64,000 nucleotides of DNA from Sphagnum magellanicum (Eukaryota; Streptophyta; Sphagnopsida; Sphagnales; Sphagnaceae): NCBI GenBank assembly GCA_021904315.1, contig CM038919.1:21927666-21991665 (forward strand). Direction: 5' to 3'. This document shows positions 23,923 through 35,280 of this stretch, piece after piece. The notes beneath the pieces were generated by a model. The model was not told the origin of the DNA. It searched no databases and was given only the letters and a program-made list of their open reading frames with translations. The number at the start of each line of letters is the position of its first letter. The first letter of the stretch is position 1. Position numbers and translations under genes: made by a program.

Positions 23923-26900
23923 TCAAAGGGCTATGCTGATTTCTGAAACATTCCAGCCTCGTAAGAGCAGCTTTGGGTGCACCTTGGTATCATGTAACAC
24001 AAATAAGACTTCCACTGTAAGTGCTTCCCCAGGCACAAGTGAGAACCAGTTATGCGAATATGTAACAGGCAGAATGCGGTTATCTTGAGCTTTGGAATTC
24101 GCATTTCTTACTGAAAATTGAAGGCCAAATGCAACTCCATCCCTGACATCTCCAACTCCTGCATCCTTCTGCTGGTCTCCTCTCTCTTTTGAAGGATTTT
24201 CCACATAGATGGAGATGCTGTATGACAATCTGCCTGTCAATCGGACTTGTGTGGTTGTTTTGATATGCACTTTTTGCTCTCGGAAAGCACCACTCAGAAG
24301 AGCATAACTCCCAGGAGTTGGATGTACCCAGTAGAAATTCCTTGACACCAAAGCTCCTGAGGAGTTAAGGAGCTTGAGGAGTACAAAATACACTGGCTGT
24401 GTATTTGGTGACTCAAATACAGGCACTTTGCCAACTGAGACCGTCATATACGCTGGGAGTGTAAGGTGCTCAATCGTGTTGGTATACACTATAGCCCCTT
24501 CTATATCATACATGGTAGCTTTGACTGAAAAACCTGAGAGGTGATCCTTTCTTGTGTTGATTGCCTAAGAAAAAGTAAAGCAAATGCATGTCAGGTCACC
24601 AATTGGCAATATATGTTGCATAGATCTAGAGATGTTTCATTGCATATGCAGAACATGACAATTTCAGACTATCAGTTCTGTAATTAGGTGTTCTTATCCT
24701 TACTTCAAAGGACTAGTATGAATGTCTTGCACCATGAAAGGAGGAAGCTGACCTCAATTGAATATGTCAGGAGATTGAGCTGCACATGTATGGGCTCTGC
24801 TGCACAGCGTATACCGAAAAATGCCCCAGTTTGGTCCAAAAGATGGTCATACATTTGACCCCGGAGACCTGGCCATGGATTTTGAGTCTTCCATATGAGC
24901 ATTCCTGTGTAATGGGTCCACATCCATGAATTCCAGCCCTCTATGAGTGCCCTATATTGGACGTAATTGACCAGTTGTGCCTGCAATTGTGACATAACAC
25001 AGATTTTCAGTGTTGGTTTGTGGGCCAGAACTGGACTTGGGACAAATCTCAAAGGTTTTAGCTCAAAAATTCTTTGAAGGGGAAAATTGAAATCTTAATA
25101 AAGGGGCTTTGAAACCAACTTTTTCACAAAAATCATCCAATCCTTCTGGCACACCATATGACTCAATTTGTCCTGGTACGAGATTTTGCTCATCAGAATA
25201 AGGGATGAATTTGTGGTAGAACCATGTTGGATTTGGGATTTCCCCATCCAGAATTTGAGGGGGATCCCAAGCTTCTGGTGGCATTGTTGCCCGAATTGTG
25301 GCAGCAACAGGTACACCCACATTGCCAATTTCCGGATTGAATGCATATGGGTAGTAGTTTTCTTGGAAGAATCTTTCAGGGACTTGGATACCATATGGAC
25401 CATCTCGGAATAATCCATTCCCAGCTGCAAACCCTTCCCAAAGAGATCCCTTAATATATGCACGTGTTCCATCAAGACATAGACTTGGGTTGCCATTCCT
25501 GGAGTGCAGTGCAAGCCCCAATGTTAAAGCATCATTGATGTCATCAGCAGGTTGTTGTTCATTTCCACCCACCCAAAGTGCTAAACTTGCATGGTTCCTG
25601 AGGAGCTTCACTGTATCCCAAGCACATTTCAGAAACAAATCATGGTCTAGTGGCCACTGTGGATCTGATGGTTCTACTCCTCGTCCATTGCAGTCTCCCG
25701 TGATCCAAAATTCTTGCCAGACCTGCAAACATTATGTCAATAAATTAAACACTTTCTTGCCATGAATATTTCCACCCATAGTTCACAAAATGCCTGGGTA
25801 CCAGGAGAGTTAAATACGAAGTCATACATTTGATGTTTGTGCTCTGATCATGAATGTCTCACTTATTTGTCAACAAAATGTTAACTCAGATCAAGCAAAG
25901 GAAATTTGAACAAAGAATTGTAAATTGAGTATCTGGGTGCCTCCCATTGAGGTTGATAATAGGATGATGCCACTTACTAAAATACCGCATTTGTCACACG
26001 CATTGTAGAATTCAGGTCGCTCTGCCAAGGCGCCACCCCACACACGGATCATGTTCAAGTTCATATCAGCATGAAATCCAACATCTGTATTGTAGCGATC
26101 CTCTGAAAGGCGAAGCAACCCATCAGAGACTATCCAGTTGCCCCCACGTATGAATAGTGGCTCCCCATTCACCTCAAATTTCCTACAGTCAACCAAGATG
26201 CAAATACATAATAAGCAGGTAATGCCAAATAGCAACAGTTAGCTAGGCCTGTCCCTATTAACAGAAATAGTGGCAGGAAGACTTTAAAGTCTTTATACTT
26301 TTTTGTGTAATAACACAGTTATTGTGAGGTTATTATTCATGTATGTTGCAGTGAATTTCTGTGTGGAACAAGCTATGGACCCATAAGACCAAGATCAGAG
26401 AGCACAAAGGGGGACATGCCTAGCATCTAGGGTGAGTATGCATTTTAACGTATAAAGTACCGGCCATTTGTGGAAGAGTCAATATATGAAGTAATATGTC
26501 GGAAGCCAAATAAGTGGCTCCAGGTGTCAGACTCTCCTTCACCATCAACTGTCACCGTGATCTCCACTTTGTAGAGAGGTTGGTCTCCCATACCATTAGG
26601 CCACCACAGCTTTGGTTTGACAAAACGTAGCTGTCATATTTCAAACTACAAATCAGTAAAAACCCACCAAGCGCCATCTATAAATTCTATACAATTTTCA
26701 GCACACTAACAACTGTAAGTAAGAAAAAACAGTAAAATTTCAGGCTAGTAATTTCATTGCAATCCTGGCATCATCAGAATGTCTAGAATTACATCAAGGT
26801 TGTTTTGTAGGTTTAGTGGCTTCAGTGGTTTACAACACAGTCAAGACAGAGAAGGACACATGAAGAAAAGCACCAGAAAAATTGAATAGAGAGGCACACC

Positions 26901-29152
26901 GGAGGGAAGGGGTAGAGTATGGTGGCATCTGCATTTAAGACAATTTCTTGTGTAGCCAGATGCTCAATTAGGCAAACACCATCTTCCTCCATGTCTATGG
27001 ACACATTGACCATTACAGTTACATTTGTGGGCAATGGTTTGGTGCTGATAAGTTCCATGCTGGAGAATAAAGTGGCATTTGTATATCCCTCGTCAAATGT
27101 TGCCACTAAATGTGGGTCTGAAATCCTCACTGACTGCAAAAACACCCCACCCACCATTTTCTGAAACTATGAACACTGGATGCACATCTTGGATAAATAT
27201 GGATTTCTAAAGGACATGCAAGAGACTGCAATGATCTTGTATTCATCTGTTGAACAAGTGCTTCCATTGTGCAATGGTGCATACCCCAGTGTTGGAAACC
27301 GAGACCTCGTCCCAAATACCTGTATTCCTGTCTCTGAAGCACGGTCAGGAAATTTGAGTCAGAATATCTGTTGGCAAGGGAATTCATGTGAGGATGATGC
27401 CATGTGAAACTCCATGGAAACAGTGAAATGGTGAGGATAAGGTTGAACAGCATTACCGGATAGCGCAGATCCAATCCCAGCCCTGCACATATTGGGCTGC
27501 CACATCCTTGGCAATCTGTTCACACAACATACCCAAGTGAATTCTGATGAACATGACATTGTGTCAAGCATTGAGATGACAAACTACACACTCATGAAGA
27601 GTCTCCGGGATTGCAGATAATTGATAAAAGGGCCACGCATCAAGAGGTAATCTGAAAGAAAAGAGAACAGAGAGAACAGGCCACCTTACATCATGATCTC
27701 CACCCTGACCACCCTCTGGAGGGATGTGGCCTGGATGGTCTGGAGGGTGAACTTTCACAGCCAGGTAATTGCTCCCATCTTTGTTCAACCAGTTGGTGAT
27801 GTCCAACCTGTGTCTCAGGAACATGCCTTTGGATAGTACCTCTTTGTGTCCATTCACAAAAACCTCAGCTTGGTAGTTTATGGCCCTGAATAGCAGCCAT
27901 GCCTTCCCATTTTCTACCTGTCAGCAAAGGCCATGCCACAAATATGATTGTTGCCCTAGTCATAAGAACACAAGATATGCAACACTATAATCATGGGTAC
28001 CCAAAACAAATAGTCCAATATGTGTGCAACCCGTTTCAACTGAAACTGGATTTACCACTCACAAATGGTTGTCATATTTGGCATCTGAACTATGTCTTTT
28101 GAGGATGCGAAAAATACTGCAAAGCTGTGATGCTTAACAAACAGTGTATAGAAAAAGCTCACATAGTTAGTTACAAGAACTCACCAAAGTGGGGAGATCG
28201 AATTGATTACAGAACCAAAATGTGTAATAATCTGGACCCACATCTGCTATATCTGGAACCTCCTCATTATTAAGACCGTAGAATGGATCAGGTATTTTCT
28301 CATTTTTCAGCAGCGTTGTCAACACTCTGCAAAAGCTCATTTTTTTTTATCATTCAGTACATTTGATGGACTCAAACCCATTTCTTGTAGGCCCCATACC
28401 AACATCCTCATAGGAATAGTTGGGGCATGGTGGCTCATAGTGTGAAGCCTTTGTGTACCACATGATACATTCTGGTGAATCAAACTAGAAACATGATTTT
28501 AGACTCAAGACCGATGTCCAGAAACCTGACCAAATGACAAATTCCAATCCTAAAAAAAAGATCCCTTCTGAACTTGAGAAAGTTGTGGGTACCCATAAGT
28601 ACTCTGTGTCAAGGGCAAATGAACACCAAGACTTGATGCAGAAATGAAAAGAATATCAAAGACCCATGAATATATGAATATCCTGTGATCCTCAAAACGA
28701 GGTGGAGATCCATTGAAAGTATAATACTCTGAGAAACAGGAGAATGGCAGAGCAACATATTACTTTTCACTTTTTAGGGTTTCTAGCTCTTTTTTAGAGC
28801 TCAACAATCACAAATTATTTTCTGAGTTCCTTTGTGGGAATCAAGAGCATAAAACTTGATGGGATCTGAACATGTGAACTAAAACTGGTTATGCTTTGTG
28901 ATGCTAAAAAAGAAAATTTGCAGCAGATTTGATGCTTGCTCGCATTCCATAGATAGACAGAGAATTGATGAGAAGAGGAGAGGAGAGAAAGGATGCTTAC
29001 GTTCCAGGTACAACTGCTTCAATCCATCCCTCAGAACTTCCTTTTATTGGGAAGTGCGCAGGCGTACTGAGCTCCTCTCCTGTGAGCTCCACTTCTGTAG
29101 CTCTACATGCTACCCATCCCTGCTCCAGCCTCTTCTGCTGCATACGGGCCAT
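23923..29152 (-). CDS. EBM: Mannosylglycoprotein endo-beta-mannosidase (GH2)
   Basis: Eleven exons join in frame with GT-AG introns. From the 5' end: 29152-29001, 28326-28185, 27917-27690, 27515-27457, 27333-27285, 27133-26900, 26630-26461, 26182-25978, 25722-25120, 24980-24753, 24564-23923. The product is 903 residues against about 945 in Arabidopsis; the difference lies mainly in the C-terminal domain. Order: GH2 sugar-binding region ([20 protein letters not shown]), immunoglobulin-like domain, then the TIM barrel from RGGNW. The acid/base is E468 in WVGGNEQ; the nucleophile is E544 in [10 protein letters not shown]. Family knowledge: the plant enzyme cleaves the Man-beta-1,4-GlcNAc bond of N-glycan fragments, probably in the vacuole. 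No signal peptide is evident at [13 protein letters not shown]. An AATAAA lies 15 nt past the stop (23,908-23,903). Exons of 59 and 49 nt are easily missed by gene finders. No lesion seen. Confidence 0.93.
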
Positions 29153-29324
29153 GTTTATCTCTAGCAAAAACCTCTTCAGTCGCTACCAAAAAAACCCATC
29201 ATTTCAATTCAAGCAAAAACTTCTACCCAAAACCCATCTCACAAAACTGCAAAATCAGAGAGCAAGGTGAGAAAGAGTTTCAAGAGCTTGGGAGAAAGCT
29301 GAAAAGCCCCCCATCACTCTGATG

Positions 29325-29437
29325 CTACCTACCTATCATCAACCTACCTTCTAACCTACATATTACCTACCTACTTATCACCAACCTACTTATCACCTAA
29401 ATAATTATCTGTCTTTATTTACCTACCTACCTTTGAG
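29325..29437. repeat. CTAC-rich microsatellite
   Basis: Interrupted CTACCTACCT and CTTATCACC words directly upstream of the minus-strand mannosidase gene. Simple sequence; it may lie in the promoter. Confidence 0.7.
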
Positions 29438-29890
29438 CAAATCTTCTTCCCTTGGAGGCTGACAATTCCATCACTAGCCATGACAGTTCTGGTTAGAATC
29501 CCTACTTCTAATATCAAGGCAGTTCCATCATCATGTCATGGCCCAGTTCTATTCCAGATTTTGTTTCTCTTGTGCAGAAATCTGCAAAAGAAATTTGCTA
29601 GGATCATTGAAGTGGTGTTTCAAAAGGTGGTTTTCTTGTGTGTAACTGTTGTGTGGATTCCGAGTGTTTTAGAGTTATGACTAACTAGTCTGAGACTTGT
29701 CGATTTTGGAAGAAATGTTTTGGTCGATGGTTTCAAGTCATGATGGACAATTCTGTAATTTGGCAAAGCTAATGAAAAGGTTGGAAAATCTAGGTCTCGT
29801 ATACAATGGAATGATCAACCCCCAGCCCATTATGTTGGGTTCAGCACCAGGTGAACCCAGTAGGGTGAGCTAGGCAAATGCACTCAATAC
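29438..29890. other. Upstream DNA of the mannosidase gene
   Basis: No gene, repeat or RNA recognised. It probably includes the distal promoter. Confidence 0.4.
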
Positions 29891-30116
29891 ACAACATAAT
29901 GGTCAGGGGAGAGACGATTCCATGACATTAAGGTCTGGGCTGGCAGAATCAACAATTTGAAATTTTACGAATTCATGTTCAATAGATACTATGATCATTA
30001 TTACGAATGCATGGTCATCACTAGAAGATTATGTCATATAATGTGGTCAAGAAAATTACATAATCTGCCAGCCTAGACATTAGTGTTTTCAGGTGACAAC
30101 CTCTTTGGTTTTGGCA
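29891..30116. repeat. Foldback repeat, copy 1
   Basis: It begins ACAACATAAT and ends GGTTTTGGCA. An internal perfect inverted repeat GGCTGGCAGA (29,938-29,947) / TCTGCCAGCC (30,064-30,073) encloses about 116 bp, giving a hairpin like that of a MITE-type element. It has a tandem partner at 30,130-30,360. No coding content. Confidence 0.65.
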
Positions 30117-30129
30117 CCTGGCACTGTAC

Positions 30130-30360
30130 CCAACATAACGGGCAGAGGTGAGATCATTCCATGAGATGACGTGGTCTGTTGTGGCAGATTCAAACGATTT
30201 TGGGAAAAAAAAATGATGTTCGACAGAGATTATGGTCATAATTGTGAGCATATGATCATCACTGGAAGATTATGTCACATAATGTGGCCAAGAAAATGAC
30301 ACAATCTGCCATCCCGCCGGACTGTAATGTTTTCAGGTGATGAGCTCTTTGGTTTTGGCA
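30130..30360. repeat. Foldback repeat, copy 2
   Basis: Diverged copy of 29,891-30,116 in the same orientation, ending in the same GGTTTTGGCA. It keeps the inverted arms TGGCAGATT / AATCTGCCA. The central ATCATCACT-GAAGATTATGTCA stretch is the best conserved part. Confidence 0.65.
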
Positions 30361-30960
30361 GGGGTGACTAACTGATGATGATGCCCACAGAGCTTACCTC
30401 CTGCATTGGCATAAAATTTCTAGTGTATCTGGAAAGCACTTTATCCAGTGGAATTTCTCCTCTGCAAAGGGCAAGGCATTTTGGAAAGTGAAATGCTCGC
30501 TCCTGCTCCAGTGGCCATTTCTCATGATACCTACCTAGTGAGTATCAACTGAAGAAAAGAAGGGGTGTGTCACACTGTGGCCTTTGCCATTTACATTTAA
30601 AAAGTATCTGAAGGCAAATGAAGAATTATGGAAATTCAAATATTTCATCATGCAAAAATATATCTTCAGAAAAAATCCTCTAAAAGATACCAAAATCCTT
30701 CAAGATATCGTAACTCTACTATAACTAATCTCAAGTTTCAACACAAGCCAAAATATCATCTTTCAAAAATCCTCGAATAAAAATAGACCTATTATTATTA
30801 CCTAGGGGCCAAAATCCCTTAAGCTACTAAACCTTATAATGAATCTGAACACAATATCCTTGCCTTGGTGGGCAAGGCCAAAAACCCAAAACTGCCAGTG
30901 CTTTAGCGCAGGTAACGGCCTCAGAGTAGCGTGGTTTTAGGATGTTTCTGGGAAAGAAAA
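30361..30960. other. Intergenic DNA, no gene recognised
   Basis: No coding frame or repeat unit recognised. Confidence 0.4.
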
Positions 30961-31990
30961 CAAACCAAACATTGAGGTGGGTTTTTTCTTTTCTTTTCAC
31001 TGACTCACCCTTCTTTTAGATTTCAAAAAATTTCCTTCCTTTTTTTTCTCTCCTCTTCCTTCTTTTGCTCCTCTTTTGTTCTTTCTTTTTCTCTTTCACC
31101 ATTATCTTCTTCTCTTCCATTGTGTTCTAACTTTTCTTCATCATTAAATTTTTTTTTTACTGCTACTACTACTACTATTATTATTATTATTATTATTTCT
31201 TCTTTTTTATCTGTGTTATAGATGTTTCTTCTTATCATTTTTTTTCATTTTTTTTGTTACTTTAGTTTTAAAAATAAAATAAAATCTTTGGTTTGTTTTT
31301 TTTTTTTCTATTGTTATAACTTTTTCCTCATTTCCTTCTTTTTTATTTTATTTTTTCTTCTTCAAGCATTTTTTTTTTTTTCATTACATTGTTGCATTTG
31401 TTGCCATTGCTTGTTGCATCATCATTAATTGTGCACATCATGCGAGGTATGCCTTCATCTTTTTCCTTGTCTTTTTTTTTGTTTTGTTTTGAGAGTAAAA
31501 TCAAAAAGGAAAAGTAAAAAAAAGAAAGAGAAGAAGACAACAGAATAAAAGAGAAGGAAATGAAAATAAAAAAGAAAGAAGATGAAAAGAAAAAACTTAG
31601 AAGACAAAGACTATTTTTGATTTTTTTTTTCCTCCTTTGTGTTTTCTATTTTTTTTAATTCTAGAAGTAGAAGAAAAAAATTGCTTTATTTTCCTTTTTT
31701 TCATGAAGATTTTTTTTCTTGTTTTTTAAATTCAAGAAGAAGAATTATAAGTTTTTTTTTTCTCTTCATTGCTTTGTTTTCCTTTTTTTTGTTTTTTAAA
31801 GAATAAGAAGATTTTTTGGGTATTTTTCCCCTTTTTTTCCTTTTTTTTCTGTTTTTAAAATGCTAGAATTATTCTTATTATTATTATTATTATTATTATG
31901 TTTGTCCTAAATATTTCTTTTTCCCCCCTCATACTTTTCCATTTTTTTTTTGGTCTTTAAAATTCCAAAAGATGAATTTTGTTATTATAT
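30961..31990. repeat. Pyrimidine-rich low-complexity block with trinucleotide runs
   Basis: About 1 kb dominated by T runs with TTC words on the + strand and shorter AAGAA runs. It contains a (CTA)n then (TTA)n run near 31,160-31,198 and an (ATT)n run near 31,873-31,899. Long open stretches here are low-complexity artefacts, not genes. Confidence 0.8.
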
Positions 31991-34010
31991 TATATTTATT
32001 TCTTATTTTCAAAAAAAATCCAATTTTTTATTATAATAAAATTCAATAGACTATAAATGTTCATACCCATGTAATTTTTTTGGGGTTTGGTTTACATGTT
32101 TCAAACTTGCATCTTAATGTGTATCATGTGTTTGATGCAAATTTTCAATAACTATGAAATACCAATTTGTAATTAATGTCATACAACTTCAAATGTATCA
32201 CTATCAACTTTACTCTTAACAACATGCTACTAAGGTGGTTACAATAACAAGAACTTATTAATGAACACATGACATGCCAATGAAAATAAGTTAAAAAAAA
32301 GATCTTTTGAGGTTAGAAAATAGCATGCATATCTTACTTAGGTTTTTTTGGCATAAACAATGGCATGAAATTCATGTTTTCCATTTTTTGGACATTTTAA
32401 AAAGTTTAGAAAGATATGATATTTCGATCAATACATACAAGTTTTGTCTTATAACAATTATAACCTCATGTTTGTATTATGTTTGCATGCCTTGAATGTG
32501 AACATGCATTAATATTTGATTGAAAATTTCTTCGAAAATACAAGTTTGAAACATAGATTGCAATGTTGCATTAAAAGAACTCCAAAAACATAAAATTCAA
32601 TGTGAAATACTTGCATAAGGGTCACAAATAAACATTAATTTTGTTAGAATGATTTTGCAATACCCAAATGTTGGGCATAAAATATGCATGTTCAATGAAA
32701 AAAATGAATTGTGCTAAATAACAAAAGAAAATAATTTGGAACAAGAAAAAAACATTAGAAGGAAACAAAGTAAAAGAAATTAGAATTTTTAAAAAAAATT
32801 ACATTTCACTTAATACATCGATTTGCTATTCACACAACAAATATTAGAAGAATTTTAGAATTAAACACTTTCACAATGAAAAAAATGTGTTGAGATAGAT
32901 AACAAGGTATGGATTCATAAGTTGTTCCATATAACTATGTAGAACTCCACCTCCTTGTAACCCTTACAACCTAGGACCACATTTTCCACTACATTTTAAT
33001 CTAGGCCACCATTTGTCTACACATCACCATATTAGTGTTAGTCTTTAATTTAGGTGATTGTATTTTGTTATAAGATCCTACCAATTGTTGAAAACATTAC
33101 TTAGAATTCAAGATGATCAAAGTAAGATGATGCCCATAATAATGACATTGAACTTGAAGAATTAATGTCATTATTGGAAAAGTAGCATGGTGGATATGAT
33201 ATCAAAGCTTGGAGATTTGGGATGTGTATTGATGTCATTGTCCTAGATCCAAAAGATGTGGACTATTGAAGTGAAAGGTGGTTTACTTGGAGAACATTCG
33301 TGATGATTCTAATCACACATGACATTCTTAGACACAATGAAATCAAAGCATAAGGTATTTTGAATTTTCTTTTGAGTCTAATCATGTTAGAGGGTTTCTT
33401 TCATCCTGTTTTTGTACATTAAAATGAATGCTGCATCTACTTGTGCACTAAAAGGTGTTGGGAAAACTTGAAAATTGGACATGGAATTTCATCTTCACAT
33501 GCCATCACGTTTCTTGAGCTAATTGCAAACTTTATGAATGGTATCTTTGTTCTTCATGGTTTGGATATACTACATCCCTTTGCCAAATTTCTTGAATATG
33601 ATTCACAAGGTTGAAACATTAACCTTACTATGAATTTGATATTTTTTAACCTTTATTTTCCTTTTAACTAATGTGTGGATGGTAAAGATGATAAGCCTAA
33701 CATTATCCTAGGTAAAAGAACTAATGATCTACAACTATTCACGTTATAAAACTATGCATAATCAAGTTTGGTATAATTAGGTTCCTAAGCATATATGAAT
33801 TAGCAAGTGACACAATTCAGTCCCTTTCAAACACTCAAAGATAATGGAAAACATTCAAATTTCACACAACACAAACAAGGTGCATTGCAAAAGAAAATGC
33901 CAATACATGTGATTACACAATCAACAACATTATTGCAAGAATTGCCTTCTTTGTTATACACTTCTTTTTCTTTCTACACACACACACATATGTAAGCATA
34001 TACACACATA
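31991..34010. other. AT-rich intergenic DNA, no gene recognised
   Basis: No domain-bearing frame seen. A CA/TA microsatellite lies at about 33,976-34,020, directly before the Helitron/LINE block. Confidence 0.4.
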
Positions 34011-34884
34011 TCATATATATTAATTCACTACGTCAATCAGTTAGTCAGTTTGTCTTTATCTTATTTTAACTTACTTTAAGTTACCTTGGAGGGGGGGCGG
34101 AGAGGAATAAAGATGTGATAAAGTGAGTTAGGAGCGTTGGATTGGGAATCGGACGGGTGGAATGATGTTTTTCAGGGGTAAGTATCGTGTTGGGGTAAAA
34201 GTGGTGAGCTGGGAAGTTACACATGGGGTGGGATGGACTGTTGGGGGGGGGGGAACCGATGGTGAAGAGGCAATAGACCATTGGACAAAGAATAAACAAT
34301 ATTGTCGTGTGCTCGGTGCCAAGCCCGTCCGACTCTAAAGGACGTTGCTTTTGGGGGGGGGGGGGGCGGACGAAGAGGGGTCCGTTGGTGGAGACATATT
34401 TTTTCACACTGAGAAATGGGGCCCTCCGGCTGCTCTGAACCCATCCTTGTTGAAAGCTTTCCAAAGACACCAAGAAGGTCTTCAAGTGGCGGCGATGGGA
34501 GCTTTTTGTTGTCTGAGTGTGTATCAGAGAGGCTCATGATTTCCCTATCCGAATGCACCTTTTTTAGTCGATTCTTAAATGCTTTCTCTCTACAATGATG
34601 GAAGTCTGCTCAGATGCTGCTAATTCACAGACTGCCAAGTTCAATGAGTTTGTTTTGGTAGCTCACAGGATAAGGAAAGCTGGACGTGGCGGGATTCCGC
34701 AAATTCAAACTGAGACCAAGAAACGGCGGGAACGCCCAAGCTTCCTCTCCAACGGGCGGGAAAAACTTACTTACCGCCAATGGCTCTATTGTTTCGGCAT
34801 TGCCAGAGCTCAACGAAGCTCCAGCCACACCGATCTCTCCCCACTCTGGGGAAACGATCTGTGAGGAGGGAAGGATTGCGAGTT

Positions 34885-35280
34885 CAGATCAGGCGACTTC
34901 GATCTCTCTTCAGGATCGTTCGAGACCCCAACAAACAAGCGAGGAATAGTAAGCTCCCTGCTCAAGAGCGATGGCGGACCATGAGGAGAGCTTCTCCAAC
35001 GGTCTTATTCACTAGCCACTCCTCTAGATATCGCGACGATTCCTTCAGAGAACAAGATCGAAACCTTCGGCGATCTGCGTTCAAACCAACTCGATCGCGC
35101 CCCAGGATCGGTCGAAACTACAACAAACAAGCAAGGAAAAGCAAGCTCCCTTGTTCAGGAGCGATGGCGGACCTCGAAGAGAGCTTTTCCAACGGTCACT
35201 CTCGGCATTTGTTCCTCTGGAAGTCGCGCCAAGGATTCTGGAGAGCACGATCGAAGGTGCTGACGGCCTTCGCACCCATC
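34885..35280 (+). repeat. Two tandem 193-bp monomers in the LINE 5' region
   Basis: GCGATGGCGGACC and its following sequence (GAGAGCTTYTCCAACGG) occur at 34,968 and 35,161, 193 bp apart. Homology extends upstream (GATCG.TCGA.AC..CAACAAACAAGC) and downstream (CCTCTRGA.TCGCG). Each copy carries a version of the ORF1 start, MADHEESFSNG and MADLEESFSNG. This resembles the 5' promoter monomers of some L1 elements. Confidence 0.7.

Noticed and set aside
30961-31540. Lys/Glu-rich and Phe-rich open stretches
   Set aside because: They are translations of low-complexity T- and A-rich DNA.
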